Positions 1-4,918 are shown, numbered from the stretch's first letter. The stretch is 5,407 nucleotides of DNA from Propionibacteriaceae bacterium (GCA_030538175.1 JAUNUL010000209.1:1-5407); one strand, 5' to 3'. Program-made: numbers and translations. The notes: a model not told the origin generated them from the letters alone.

Positions 1-93
1 CGACGGGTCAGCGCTGGGGTCCGCGCTCGGCTGAACGCTGGGCTCAGTCGACGGGTCGCCGCTCGGGTCGGTCGACGGCGCAACGCTGGGGTC
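1..93 (-). repeat. Degenerate 12-bp tandem repeat encoding xPSx units
   Basis: About eight imperfect 12-bp units encode a chain with Pro-Ser every four residues (DPSV, APST, DPSG, DPST, EPSV, QPSA, DPSA, DPS). The variable positions are mostly Asp, Glu, Ala, Thr, Val or Gly, so the stalk is acidic and probably extended. The array continues past the left edge, and its total length cannot be seen here. Confidence 0.8.
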
Positions 94-609
94 GACAACC
101 GGATTGAGCGTGGGCTCCGGGTCGGTCACGGTGTCGTCGGCCTGCTCACAGTCGGTGATCGTGAAGACCTTGGAGTTGAGGTCCTGGCCTGCGCTCTTGG
201 CGGTGACCTTGAGGGACTGCTTCGTGACGCCCTGGACCGGCTTGATCACATAGGTCTGGGTCGCGTTCAAGTCGGTGCCGGACTTGTTCTCGGTCACCCG
301 AATGCCGGTCGTCGGAGAGAAGTCGGCGGTGTTGCCGTTCCATTCGCCACCCTGGTGGGCGAAATGGATGGTGACATCCTCGCCGCCTTCGGCGATGCCG
401 CCGAAGCCGCGAAGCTCGACCTGGACCGAGCAGCCCTTGATGGTGGGGTTGTTGTCCGGAGTCACGGTCGCAGCGCCGGGCTGCTGCACCTTGACGACAC
501 CCTTGTTGTCAATCGCGTGAGCCGTCGTTGCGCTGAACGACAGGAAGAGAAGGGAAGAACCGACGGCGGCGGCCGCGAGACGACGCGCGCGGATACGAGA
601 GGTGGTCAT
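1..609 (-). CDS. Secreted protein with Pro/Ser tetrapeptide repeat, C-terminus cut by window edge
   Basis: This frame is open from ATG 609 to the window edge, giving 203 residues and no stop. Residues 1-32 form a clear Sec signal peptide: MTTSRIRARR, then a hydrophobic Ala/Leu/Phe core, ending at an AHA cleavage site before IDNKG. The mature part (about 33-160) has no recognisable family. It is rich in Thr, Val and Gly and looks beta-structured. Its only two cysteines (60 and 154) bracket the domain and could form one disulfide. From residue 173 to the edge (positions 1-93) the chain is a four-residue repeat of the type xPSx, such as DPSV-APST-DPSG, typical of wall-spanning stalks. An LPXTG-type anchor or a transmembrane tail may follow outside the window. 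An in-frame ATG at 621 is less likely, because GGAG sits 6 nt before ATG 609. A weak -10-like TATCTT lies at 632-637. The function is unknown. Confidence 0.8.
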   Translation of the reverse strand, partial: MTTSRIRARRLAAAAVGSSLLFLSFSATTAHAIDNKGVVKVQQPGAATVTPDNNPTIKGCSVQVELRGFGGIAEGGEDVTIHFAHQGGEWNGNTADFSPTTGIRVTENKSGTDLNATQTYVIKPVQGVTKQSLKVTAKSAGQDLNSKVFTITDCEQADDTVTDPEPTLNPVVDPSVAPSTDPSGDPSTEPSVQPSADPSADPS

Positions 610-615
610 GTGGGA

Positions 616-619
616 CTCC
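616..619 (-). promoter_or_regulatory. SD site that sets the start of the secreted protein
   Basis: On the minus strand GGAG lies 6 nt before ATG 609. The alternative ATG at 621 overlaps this GGAG and has no good SD of its own, so 609 is preferred. Confidence 0.55.
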
Positions 620-681
620 ATCGCATAGGGGAAGATATGTCTGGACCTGAGGTTTAGTGTTGAGGGAAAACCCGGCCGCGG

Positions 682-702
682 CACGCGCCCACACTGCGCG
701 TG
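682..702 (-). terminator. Hairpin downstream of the GntR gene, possible terminator
   Basis: There is a perfect 7-bp stem, CACGCGC paired with GCGCGTG, around a 7-nt loop. It begins 36 nt past the stop of the GntR gene. On the minus strand a TTTT run follows, but only after about 11 GC-rich bases, so this is not a textbook intrinsic terminator. It could equally be an operator ahead of the secreted-protein gene. Confidence 0.4.
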
Positions 703-737
703 ATCAAAACGATACGAACCGGAGATGACCTCGAGAT

Positions 738-1463
738 TCAGGCCATCTTTTCGCCGGAATCCTCACTGGCCAACGTTTCCGCGGTGAGTCGGGTCAGATG
801 CGTTGCAAGGTGGTGGCGCGCCAGGGTCCAATTGCCAGCAGAAACTGCATCGTGGATCGTCACGTGGTCGGCGTGGCATGCCCCTGCATCCAGCAGCTGG
901 AATTCCGGGTCATGAGCGGTGCCATCCACTGCCTCACCGTGCATTTCGATCAGCGTTTGGGTGAAGAGCGCGAGAGGCGCATTGCCCGTGCACCGGGCCA
1001 GCGTGCTGTGGAAGCTGTGGCTGGAATCCTCCACCCCGGCCATGCTCGACTCGACCTGAATGGCGGCCAGCAGCGGCCCGTCCACGGACTGGGTGTCCGC
1101 GCGGTCGACCAGCATGTCGAAGCAGGTCAACTCGAGCGATGTCCGGGCCGCAAGCAGGCTCGCGGAGTCAAGTCGCTGGTACTGCAACAGCAGTGACGCC
1201 GATCGGCGCACCGCGTGCGCGCTGGGGGCATCGACCACCAAGCCGCCGCCCGGACCCCGTCGCATGCGTGCGGTGCCGTGGTGCTCCAGCAGGCGGACGG
1301 CCTCGCGCAGTACGCCCCGGCTGGCGCCGTGTTCGGCCATCAGGGATTGTTCAGAACCGATGAGGTGGCCCACCGGCCAACCCAATTCGACGATGCGGTC
1401 TTCAATGGCGCGGGCCACATGTTCAGCGCGCTTTTGACTGCCACCTCGAGCCGCAAAGGTCAT
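738..1463 (-). CDS. FadR-subfamily GntR transcriptional regulator (FCD domain)
   Basis: This is a 241-aa cytoplasmic DNA-binding regulator, the usual length for the subfamily. Residues 12-78 form the GntR winged helix: an amphipathic first helix, GSEQSLMAEHGASRGVLREA as helix-turn-helix, then the wing RRGPGGGLVV. Residues about 85-225 form the helical FCD ligand-binding domain, recognised by FHSTLARCTGN (His152), DHVTIHDAVSAGNW (His200) and a terminal THL (His222). These histidines match positions that bind a metal in FCD proteins, whose ligands are often small carboxylates or hydroxyacids. AGGAG lies 6 nt before ATG 1463. The gene is divergent from the PHA synthase block across 261 bp, so control of that block and of itself is plausible but inferred. 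The ligand cannot be named from sequence. Confidence 0.9.
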   Translation of the reverse strand: MTFAARGGSQKRAEHVARAIEDRIVELGWPVGHLIGSEQSLMAEHGASRGVLREAVRLLEHHGTARMRRGPGGGLVVDAPSAHAVRRSASLLLQYQRLDSASLLAARTSLELTCFDMLVDRADTQSVDGPLLAAIQVESSMAGVEDSSHSFHSTLARCTGNAPLALFTQTLIEMHGEAVDGTAHDPEFQLLDAGACHADHVTIHDAVSAGNWTLARHHLATHLTRLTAETLASEDSGEKMA

Positions 1464-1512
1464 GGACTACTCCTGAATTGTCGCCTGCAAAGGGAACGAC
1501 GTGGATGAAGGC

Positions 1513-1523
1513 TGGTTTCACAA
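1513..1523. promoter_or_regulatory. Candidate GntR/FadR-type operator
   Basis: TGGTTTCACAA fits the TNGTNNNACNA pattern bound by many FadR-subfamily regulators. It lies 50 bp upstream of the GntR start, in the region shared with the PHA genes. The pattern has six fixed bases, so about one chance match is expected in a window this size. Position is the main argument. Confidence 0.35.
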
Positions 1524-1711
1524 AGAGGATCCCCCATGAATGTCGTCGCGTCCTCGCCGGGACCATCAGGCGAAACACGAATTCCAGGAGTGCTGTGAGC
1601 GCGGGGGCCGTGAACCGTTTGGGCCGCGGAGCCCCGTTCCGTTGCCTGGCCGCCCGTTGGATTCGCGTGGAGTGATCCCGACTACCATTTGCCGTCAGGG
1701 GTCACCGAGAC

Positions 1712-1717
1712 AAAGGA
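1712..1717 (+). promoter_or_regulatory. SD site that sets the start of the PhaE/PhaR-like gene
   Basis: AAAGGA lies 7 nt before ATG 1725. This favours 1725 over an in-frame TTG at 1689, which has no SD and would add 12 unremarkable residues. Confidence 0.6.
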
Positions 1718-1724
1718 CGATGAC

Positions 1725-2168
1725 ATGACCGATGAGGTCAGCGTGACGGAACGCCTTCGCAAAGGCATCGACGAGTTCTTGGGTTCCAGTGGAGCCGGGC
1801 TGGAAGAAGTGGTCAACTCCAAGGCGTTCGGCGATGCCCTTGCCCAGCTCACCGGCAACTTGGTGGCCATCAGCCGCATCGGTGGAGAGACGATGGACCT
1901 CCTGATCCGCAACGCTCGGCTGGCCGGGCGTCGCGATGTCTCCGAGCTCGGACGCCAGCTCGCGCGCAATGAGGACAAACTCGAAGCAGTCCTGGCCCTC
2001 GTCGAGGAATTGCAGGACGAGCTGAAGGCCGAACGCGCGAAGAATGCGGCCGCAGGCACCAATGAGTCTGGGGTCAAGGAGTCGGGCACCGAGGAGACCG
2101 AAGCCGACGTGGCCTCTGCGCGTGCACCCAAGAATCCGCGCAAGACCGCGGCCACCGAGCAGGACTGA
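1725..2168 (+). CDS. Putative PHA synthase partner or phasin-like protein, PhaE/PhaR type
   Basis: This is a 147-aa soluble, helical protein. Residues 1-66 are amphipathic helices with no catalytic motif. Residues 67-106, starting LAGRRDVSELGRQLARNE, form a Leu/Glu/Lys-rich coiled coil. It resembles the 'LPTRxDVxxL...E.K...LE' signature near the C-terminus of PhaE and PhaR, the obligate second subunits of class III and IV PHA synthases. Residues 107-147 are a polar, probably disordered tail ending in basic PKNPRK. It is shorter than PhaR (about 200 aa) or PhaE (about 350 aa) as I recall them. The stop is 3 nt from the synthase GTG, so the two are surely co-transcribed and probably translationally coupled, which supports a subunit role. 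The alternative is a phasin that only coats granules. The family is inferred from motif and context, not a database match. Confidence 0.7.
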   Translation: MTDEVSVTERLRKGIDEFLGSSGAGLEEVVNSKAFGDALAQLTGNLVAISRIGGETMDLLIRNARLAGRRDVSELGRQLARNEDKLEAVLALVEELQDELKAERAKNAAAGTNESGVKESGTEETEADVASARAPKNPRKTAATEQD

Positions 2169-2171
2169 GCC

Positions 2172-3236
2172 GTGGCTGCCGAAGGCCTGCAGGGCCTCCT
2201 GCGCGGAGCGGCGCGGCTGTCGGGTCAGCTGCTTGAGTTCTCCAACATCATGTTGACCACCGAGGATGCCGTGGTGGGTGCGTCGCCCAAAGAGGTGGTG
2301 TGGACCTATCGCAAGACGACCCTCTATCGCTATCGGTCCACCAAGCGGCGCCACCCGGTCCCCATCCTGCTGGTCTTCGCTCTGATCAACCGACCGGACA
2401 TCTTTGATCTGCGGCCGGGCAACTCCTTCGTCGAATATCTCCTCGATGAAGGTTTCGACGTCTATCTGGTGGATTGGGGGGTCGCCGGCGACGAGGAAGC
2501 CGAAATGGGCCTCGCCGACTATGCCCTCGACCATCTTCCGGCCGCGATCCGCGAACTGCGCCGCAGCAGTGGCGCGGAAGAGATCACGATGGTCGGCTGG
2601 TGCATGGGTGCAGCCCTGAGCGGCATCTATCTGGCGTTGACCCCGGACGCCCCCGTGCGGAACTGGGTGCCCCTGACCATGCCGCTGGACACCGAGAACA
2701 GCACCTATCAGACCTGGATGGGCCGGGAGACCTTCGACGTCGAAGACCTCGCCCGCAGCATCCCCTCACTGCCCGGCTGGGCCGTCAACACCGCCAACAA
2801 GATGCTCAAACCGGTCCCCAACTTCCTGGGGACCCCCGTGCGGCTGTGGAATCAGGTCCAGGACGGCACCGTCAACAAGACCAGCCACCAGGCGATGGCC
2901 AAGTGGGTGGCGGACAATCCGCCGTTCCCGGCCCGCGCCTTTGCCGAATGGGTGAATGCCCTGTTCAAGGAGAACGCCTTGGTCAAGGGCGACATGGTCA
3001 TGCGTGGCCAGCAGGTTGACCTGGGCAAGATCAAGCAGTCGGTGCTGATCGTCACGGCGTCGATGGACCACATCGCACCGCGCGAGGGCACGCTCCCCCT
3101 GCTTGACCTGTTGGGGTCCGATGATGTGGAGCACATGGACCGGGTCGGCGGACACATTGGTCTGATGGCCGGTTCGAAAGCGAAACGAGAAATCTGGCCC
3201 GAGATTGTGGCGTGGCTGGAAGAACGCAGCCAATAG
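2172..3236 (+). CDS. phaC: Polyhydroxyalkanoate synthase, class III/IV size
   Basis: This enzyme polymerises 3-hydroxyacyl-CoA into polyhydroxyalkanoate on the granule surface, releasing CoA. The 354-aa alpha/beta-hydrolase fold matches class III/IV PhaC (about 355-360 aa) and is far shorter than class I/II (about 560-590 aa). Visible blocks are PVPILLVFALINRPDIFDLR (63-81), VYLVDWG (97-103), the nucleophile elbow GWCMG with Cys144, VTASMDHIAP with Asp299, and GGHIGLM with His328. These supply the full Cys-Asp-His triad, with the same 29-residue Asp-to-His spacing as Allochromatium vinosum PhaC (C149/D302/H331). The residue after the elbow is Ala147, where many PhaCs have Gly. The start is GTG, with AGGA 7 nt upstream and overlapping the end of the preceding gene. 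There is no thiolase or reductase gene in the window, so monomer supply is encoded elsewhere. The small size implies a partner subunit, most simply the preceding gene product. Confidence 0.92.
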   Translation: MAAEGLQGLLRGAARLSGQLLEFSNIMLTTEDAVVGASPKEVVWTYRKTTLYRYRSTKRRHPVPILLVFALINRPDIFDLRPGNSFVEYLLDEGFDVYLVDWGVAGDEEAEMGLADYALDHLPAAIRELRRSSGAEEITMVGWCMGAALSGIYLALTPDAPVRNWVPLTMPLDTENSTYQTWMGRETFDVEDLARSIPSLPGWAVNTANKMLKPVPNFLGTPVRLWNQVQDGTVNKTSHQAMAKWVADNPPFPARAFAEWVNALFKENALVKGDMVMRGQQVDLGKIKQSVLIVTASMDHIAPREGTLPLLDLLGSDDVEHMDRVGGHIGLMAGSKAKREIWPEIVAWLEERSQ

Positions 3237-3291
3237 TCTGCGTCCAGACCAAGGAACTGGCACAGCGACCTGTCTGCGAGCAGGGACTGGC

Positions 3292-3297
3292 TAGCAT
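3292..3297 (+). promoter_or_regulatory. Possible -10 element for the phasin gene
   Basis: TAGCAT fits the loose actinobacterial TANNNT -10 pattern. It would start transcription near 3304, leaving a leader of about 27 nt before the phasin ATG. The -35 region (near 3270-3275, CTGTCT) is poor. Phasins often need more expression than the synthase, which makes an internal promoter reasonable, but the sequence support is thin. Confidence 0.25.
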
Positions 3298-3330
3298 TGA
3301 CCATGAACACACCATCGCAAAGGAAGCACC

Positions 3331-3618
3331 ATGACTGAGAACACCCAGAAGGCCGCCCAGGAAGCCATGCAGACCGCTGAGGCCACCATTGCCCGCATCC
3401 GTGAGTTCAATGAGAAGCTCATCGAGACCGCCAAGGCCTCCGGCAACGTTGCGCTGGATTCCTATGAGAAGGCCCTGCGGAGCATGCTCGACTTCCAGAA
3501 GGAGATGGCCAACGCCAGCCAGGTCGAGTGGCTGAACACCCTCGCCTCCACCCAGGTGCAGTTCGTCCAGGACCTCAGCGACGCCTACACCAAGGCAGCG
3601 CGCGAACTCCTCCGCTGA
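3331..3618 (+). CDS. Phasin, PHA granule coat protein
   Basis: This is a small 95-aa, all-helical protein expected to coat PHA granules and keep them from coalescing. It has no cysteine, proline or glycine-rich break except SGN near residues 37-39, consistent with a long amphipathic helical hairpin. The segment from 44 to 94, including SYEKALRSMLDFQKEMANAS and then QVQFVQDLSDAYTKAARELL, has the look of the Phasin_2 family: DFQK, then a spaced FVQDLSDAY helix. AAAGGA lies 6 nt before the ATG. It sits 94 nt after the synthase on the same strand, so it may be read through from that operon or from its own promoter. A strong hairpin follows 34 nt after the stop. Many phasins are longer (110-190 aa), so this is a compact member. 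Confidence 0.82.
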   Translation: MTENTQKAAQEAMQTAEATIARIREFNEKLIETAKASGNVALDSYEKALRSMLDFQKEMANASQVEWLNTLASTQVQFVQDLSDAYTKAARELLR

Positions 3619-3652
3619 TTTCGACGCGCAGCGAGCCCAGCTCGCCCGCCTC

Positions 3653-3693
3653 ACACAGCAGGGCCCCGATCTCTGGTCGGGGCCCTGCTGTGT
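3653..3693. terminator. Perfect 17-bp hairpin between convergent genes, bidirectional terminator
   Basis: The left arm (3653-3669, ACACAGCAGGGCCCCGA) pairs without mismatch with the right arm (3677-3693) around the 7-nt loop TCTCTGG. It lies 34 nt after the phasin stop and 11 nt after the stop of the convergent XRE regulator. Neither side has a long U tract, which is common for actinobacterial terminators. The convergent placement makes a two-way terminator the simplest reading. Confidence 0.8.
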
Positions 3694-3704
3694 TCTCGGC
3701 TGCG

Positions 3705-4115
3705 TCAGGACGGGTCGGCAGGATCAGCTGACTCGGCCTTCGCACGCCGTCCCGGCAAGGACACGCCCATCGCGCGGTTGACGGCCATGAACGACCGATA
3801 GAGGCCGAGCAACACCTCACGCTGGGTGCCGCTGAGCTCGGTGGCGCGCTGGATGGCGGTGCCCAACTCCGACGCTCCGGTCGTGCCCCGATCGACACCG
3901 GACTGTTCATAGAGTTCATCAACGGTGATGCCCAGGGTGGCAGCGATCGCTGCGGTTACGGTCTCTGACGGGGCGCGCAGGCCTCGTTCGATCTGGGACA
4001 GATAAGGATTCGAGATGCCCACGAGGGTCGACATCTGACGCATCGACATGTCCGACAGTTCTCGTTGCCGCCGGATAAAGGCCCCGAGCATGGACCGCGG
4101 CGCCATGTTCCCCAT
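3705..4115 (-). CDS. XRE-family helix-turn-helix regulator, lipid-droplet/PHA-linked type
   Basis: This is a 136-aa cytoplasmic DNA-binding protein. Residues 10-70 form an XRE/Cro helix-turn-helix: LGAFIRRQRELSDMSMRQMS, then recognition helix region SNPYLSQIERG (35-45), then LRAPSETVTAAIAATLGITV. A short second helical segment (84-112) includes TQREVLLGLYRSFM, and a charged tail follows. From memory, the length and 'ISNPYLSQIERGLR.PS' core match the regulator beside the heparin-binding hemagglutinin gene in mycobacteria (Rv0474) and MLDSR beside the lipid-droplet protein in Rhodococcus. Here it converges on a phasin gene, which suggests control of granule-protein genes in place of PhaR, of which none is seen. 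ATG 4115 could be leaderless; ATG 4106 (GGGGGA, 8 nt) is also possible. Confidence 0.85.
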   Translation of the reverse strand: MGNMAPRSMLGAFIRRQRELSDMSMRQMSTLVGISNPYLSQIERGLRAPSETVTAAIAATLGITVDELYEQSGVDRGTTGASELGTAIQRATELSGTQREVLLGLYRSFMAVNRAMGVSLPGRRAKAESADPADPS

Positions 4116-4121
4116 CCCCCA

Positions 4122-4127
4122 ACCCTA
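4122..4127 (-). promoter_or_regulatory. Possible -10 element giving a leaderless XRE mRNA
   Basis: On the minus strand TAGGGT fits the TANNNT actinobacterial -10. It ends exactly 6 nt before ATG 4115, which would place +1 on the A of the start codon. No good -35 is seen near 4145-4150, which is not unusual for this phylum. Confidence 0.35.
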
Positions 4128-4137
4128 CGTCAGATGG

Positions 4138-4182
4138 CCCGGGTTCCCGGGGACGGTCTTGCCGTTGCAAGGTTTGCGTTGC
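4138..4182. promoter_or_regulatory. Cluster of short inverted and direct repeats upstream of the XRE gene
   Basis: Three overlapping elements lie in the 79-bp gap before the XRE gene. They are CCCGGGTTCCCGGG at 4138-4151, the inverted repeat CTTGC-CGTT-GCAAG at 4158-4171, and CGTTGC repeated directly at 4163-4168 and 4177-4182. The TTGC-type repeats are candidate autoregulatory operators. The GC-rich palindrome could instead end the upstream 98-aa gene's transcript. Confidence 0.35.
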
Positions 4183-4194
4183 CCAAGAATCCGC

Positions 4195-4491
4195 TCATGA
4201 CAAGGGTGGCAGACCCAGTTCCGGGCCGTTGTCCTCGACCCAGAGGGTGAGGGCCGCGATCAACCGGTGGCTGTTGGGGTTGTGGCGTCGCTCCGGGATC
4301 GCCCCCACGATGTCGCCCGACGGCGCATAGATGACTGCTTGTTCGGCAAACTCCTCGTGCACGATGCGCCAGCCCGACTCGTGCTCACACGTCAACGACC
4401 AGACGGTGGGGCCAGCCAGCAGAACGTTGCGTGACGACTCATGCCGCACGGTCCACGCCCCACCGGCGCTGGTGGAGAACGAATGCTGCAT
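4195..4491 (-). CDS. Hypothetical protein, 98 aa
   Basis: I do not recognise this protein. ATG 4491 is chosen over an upstream in-frame start at 4536, because AAGGGAG lies 6 nt before it and the 15 extra residues are Arg/Glu/Pro-rich and featureless. There is no signal peptide or membrane span, and a single cysteine (35). Residues 10-66 alternate hydrophobic and polar positions with several tryptophans (13, 31, 41), suggesting a small antiparallel beta sheet. A helix around 74-86 (SHRLIAALTLWVE) and a short acidic/Pro C-terminus follow. The gene lies 79 nt upstream of the XRE regulator on the same strand, so it may share a transcript with it, and it is divergent from the 74-aa basic protein gene. 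Composition and the clean SD argue for a real gene. Confidence 0.7.
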   Translation of the reverse strand: MQHSFSTSAGGAWTVRHESSRNVLLAGPTVWSLTCEHESGWRIVHEEFAEQAVIYAPSGDIVGAIPERRHNPNSHRLIAALTLWVEDNGPELGLPPLS

Positions 4492-4497
4492 CGGTTG

Positions 4498-4504
4498 CTC
4501 CCTT
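4498..4504 (-). promoter_or_regulatory. SD site that sets the start of the 98-aa protein
   Basis: AAGGGAG on the minus strand lies 6 nt before ATG 4491. The alternative start at 4536 has no comparable site. Confidence 0.6.
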
Positions 4505-4536
4505 GGCTCGGGGTCCGCAGATCTGTGTGCAGTCAC

Positions 4537-4542
4537 ATTATC
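4537..4542 (-). promoter_or_regulatory. Candidate -10 for the 98-aa protein gene
   Basis: GATAAT on the minus strand matches five of six bases of the TATAAT consensus. It would start transcription near 4530, about 39 nt before ATG 4491 and upstream of its SD. The -35 (ATCCAA/TCCAAA at 17-18 bp) is weak. Confidence 0.4.
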
Positions 4543-4682
4543 CCGCTCAGCATTTCGGCTTTGGATCCCCGGTGCGGATTCCCCGCTCCTGCTAGACGTC
4601 AGCGCCCAATGAAACGGCCAGCCTGCGACGAGGCCCCCGATGGCATCATGGACCTGTCCGCACCACCAAGCTCGTTCACCTC

Positions 4683-4688
4683 AGGAGG
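4683..4688 (+). promoter_or_regulatory. Consensus SD site that sets the start of the 74-aa basic protein
   Basis: AGGAGG, the full anti-SD complement core, lies 5 nt before ATG 4694. The frame stays open upstream to 4640, but that extension encodes unrelated Pro/His-rich sequence, so 4694 is the start. Confidence 0.75.
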
Positions 4689-4693
4689 CCGGC

Positions 4694-4918
4694 ATGGCCA
4701 AGAATCCATTCATGAGCGCCTATCTGAGCTCGTGGAACAAGATGGCCAACACTGCTCGTGGTCAGATGACGGCCGCGGTGAAGGCCGAGCAGAAGAAGGC
4801 CGGCAAACAGATGATGGATGCGTGGTTCGACGCGTTCACACCGACCACGGGCAAGAAGACCACCAAGAAGAAGTCGACGGGCAAGCGGACAGCAGCCAAG
4901 CGGCGTACTGCCCGCTGA
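4694..4918 (+). CDS. Small basic protein with amphipathic N-terminus and histone-H1-like tail
   Basis: This protein has 74 residues. Residues 4-49 (NPFMSAYLSSWNKMANTARG, then a Lys/Gln/Ala helix ending MDAWFDAF) are predicted helical and amphipathic, with aromatic and Met residues on one side, as expected for a protein that sits on a PHA or lipid surface. Residues 53-74 are a tail with 11 Lys/Arg of 22 and no acid (TTKKKSTGKRTAAKRR), like the DNA-binding tails of histone H1-like proteins, PhaF and HbhA/MLDS. The strongest SD in the window precedes it, pointing to high expression. It is transcribed away from the unknown 98-aa gene and converges on the helicase. I infer a granule-to-nucleoid linker, nucleoid-associated protein or RNA-binding protein. 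No family is recognised with certainty. Confidence 0.8.
   Translation: MAKNPFMSAYLSSWNKMANTARGQMTAAVKAEQKKAGKQMMDAWFDAFTPTTGKKTTKKKSTGKRTAAKRRTAR

Larger units (their letters stand above)
1464..1724. other. Divergent intergenic region between GntR regulator and PHA genes
   Basis: This 261-bp spacer must hold promoters for both directions, but I see no strong -35/-10 pair. The best plus-strand -10-like hexamer is TACCAT at 1683-1688, without a well-spaced -35. It also contains short open frames: 1536-1598 (20 codons, AGAGGA upstream), 1595-1675 (26 codons, GTG overlapping the previous stop) and 1540-1728 (62 codons, stop overlapping the next gene's ATG as ATGA). None has convincing codon use or a recognisable product, so I do not call them genes. 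Confidence 0.5.
4492..4693. other. Divergent intergenic region, 202 bp
   Basis: This spacer separates the 98-aa gene (minus) from the 74-aa gene (plus). It contains the GATAAT element for the minus direction and the strong AGGAGG site for the plus gene. I could not find a convincing plus-strand promoter or any RNA gene in it. Confidence 0.4.

Noticed and set aside
622..681. Promoter for the secreted protein
   Set aside because: TATCTT at 632-637 fits TANNNT, but no -35 is present at a workable distance, so I did not call it as a feature.
798..1196. 132-codon plus-strand frame within the GntR regulator
   Set aside because: It is antisense to a clear GntR/FCD protein and has no SD or family features.
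1695..2534. 279-codon open frame on the minus strand opposite the PhaE/PhaR-like gene and the start of phaC
   Set aside because: It lies antisense to two well-supported genes, one of which has a complete catalytic triad, and its translation shows no domain. Long antisense frames are common in GC-rich DNA.
3052..3654. 200-codon minus-strand frame across the phasin gene
   Set aside because: It overlaps the end of phaC, the whole phasin gene and the start of the terminator stem. Its product is an antisense image of the phasin codons with no recognisable domain.
4524..4537. TGTGTGCAGTCACA as a CRP/GlxR-type site
   Set aside because: The half-sites TGTG and CACA are separated by 6 bp, while CRP/GlxR sites (TGTGA-N6-TCACA) need 8 bp between them.
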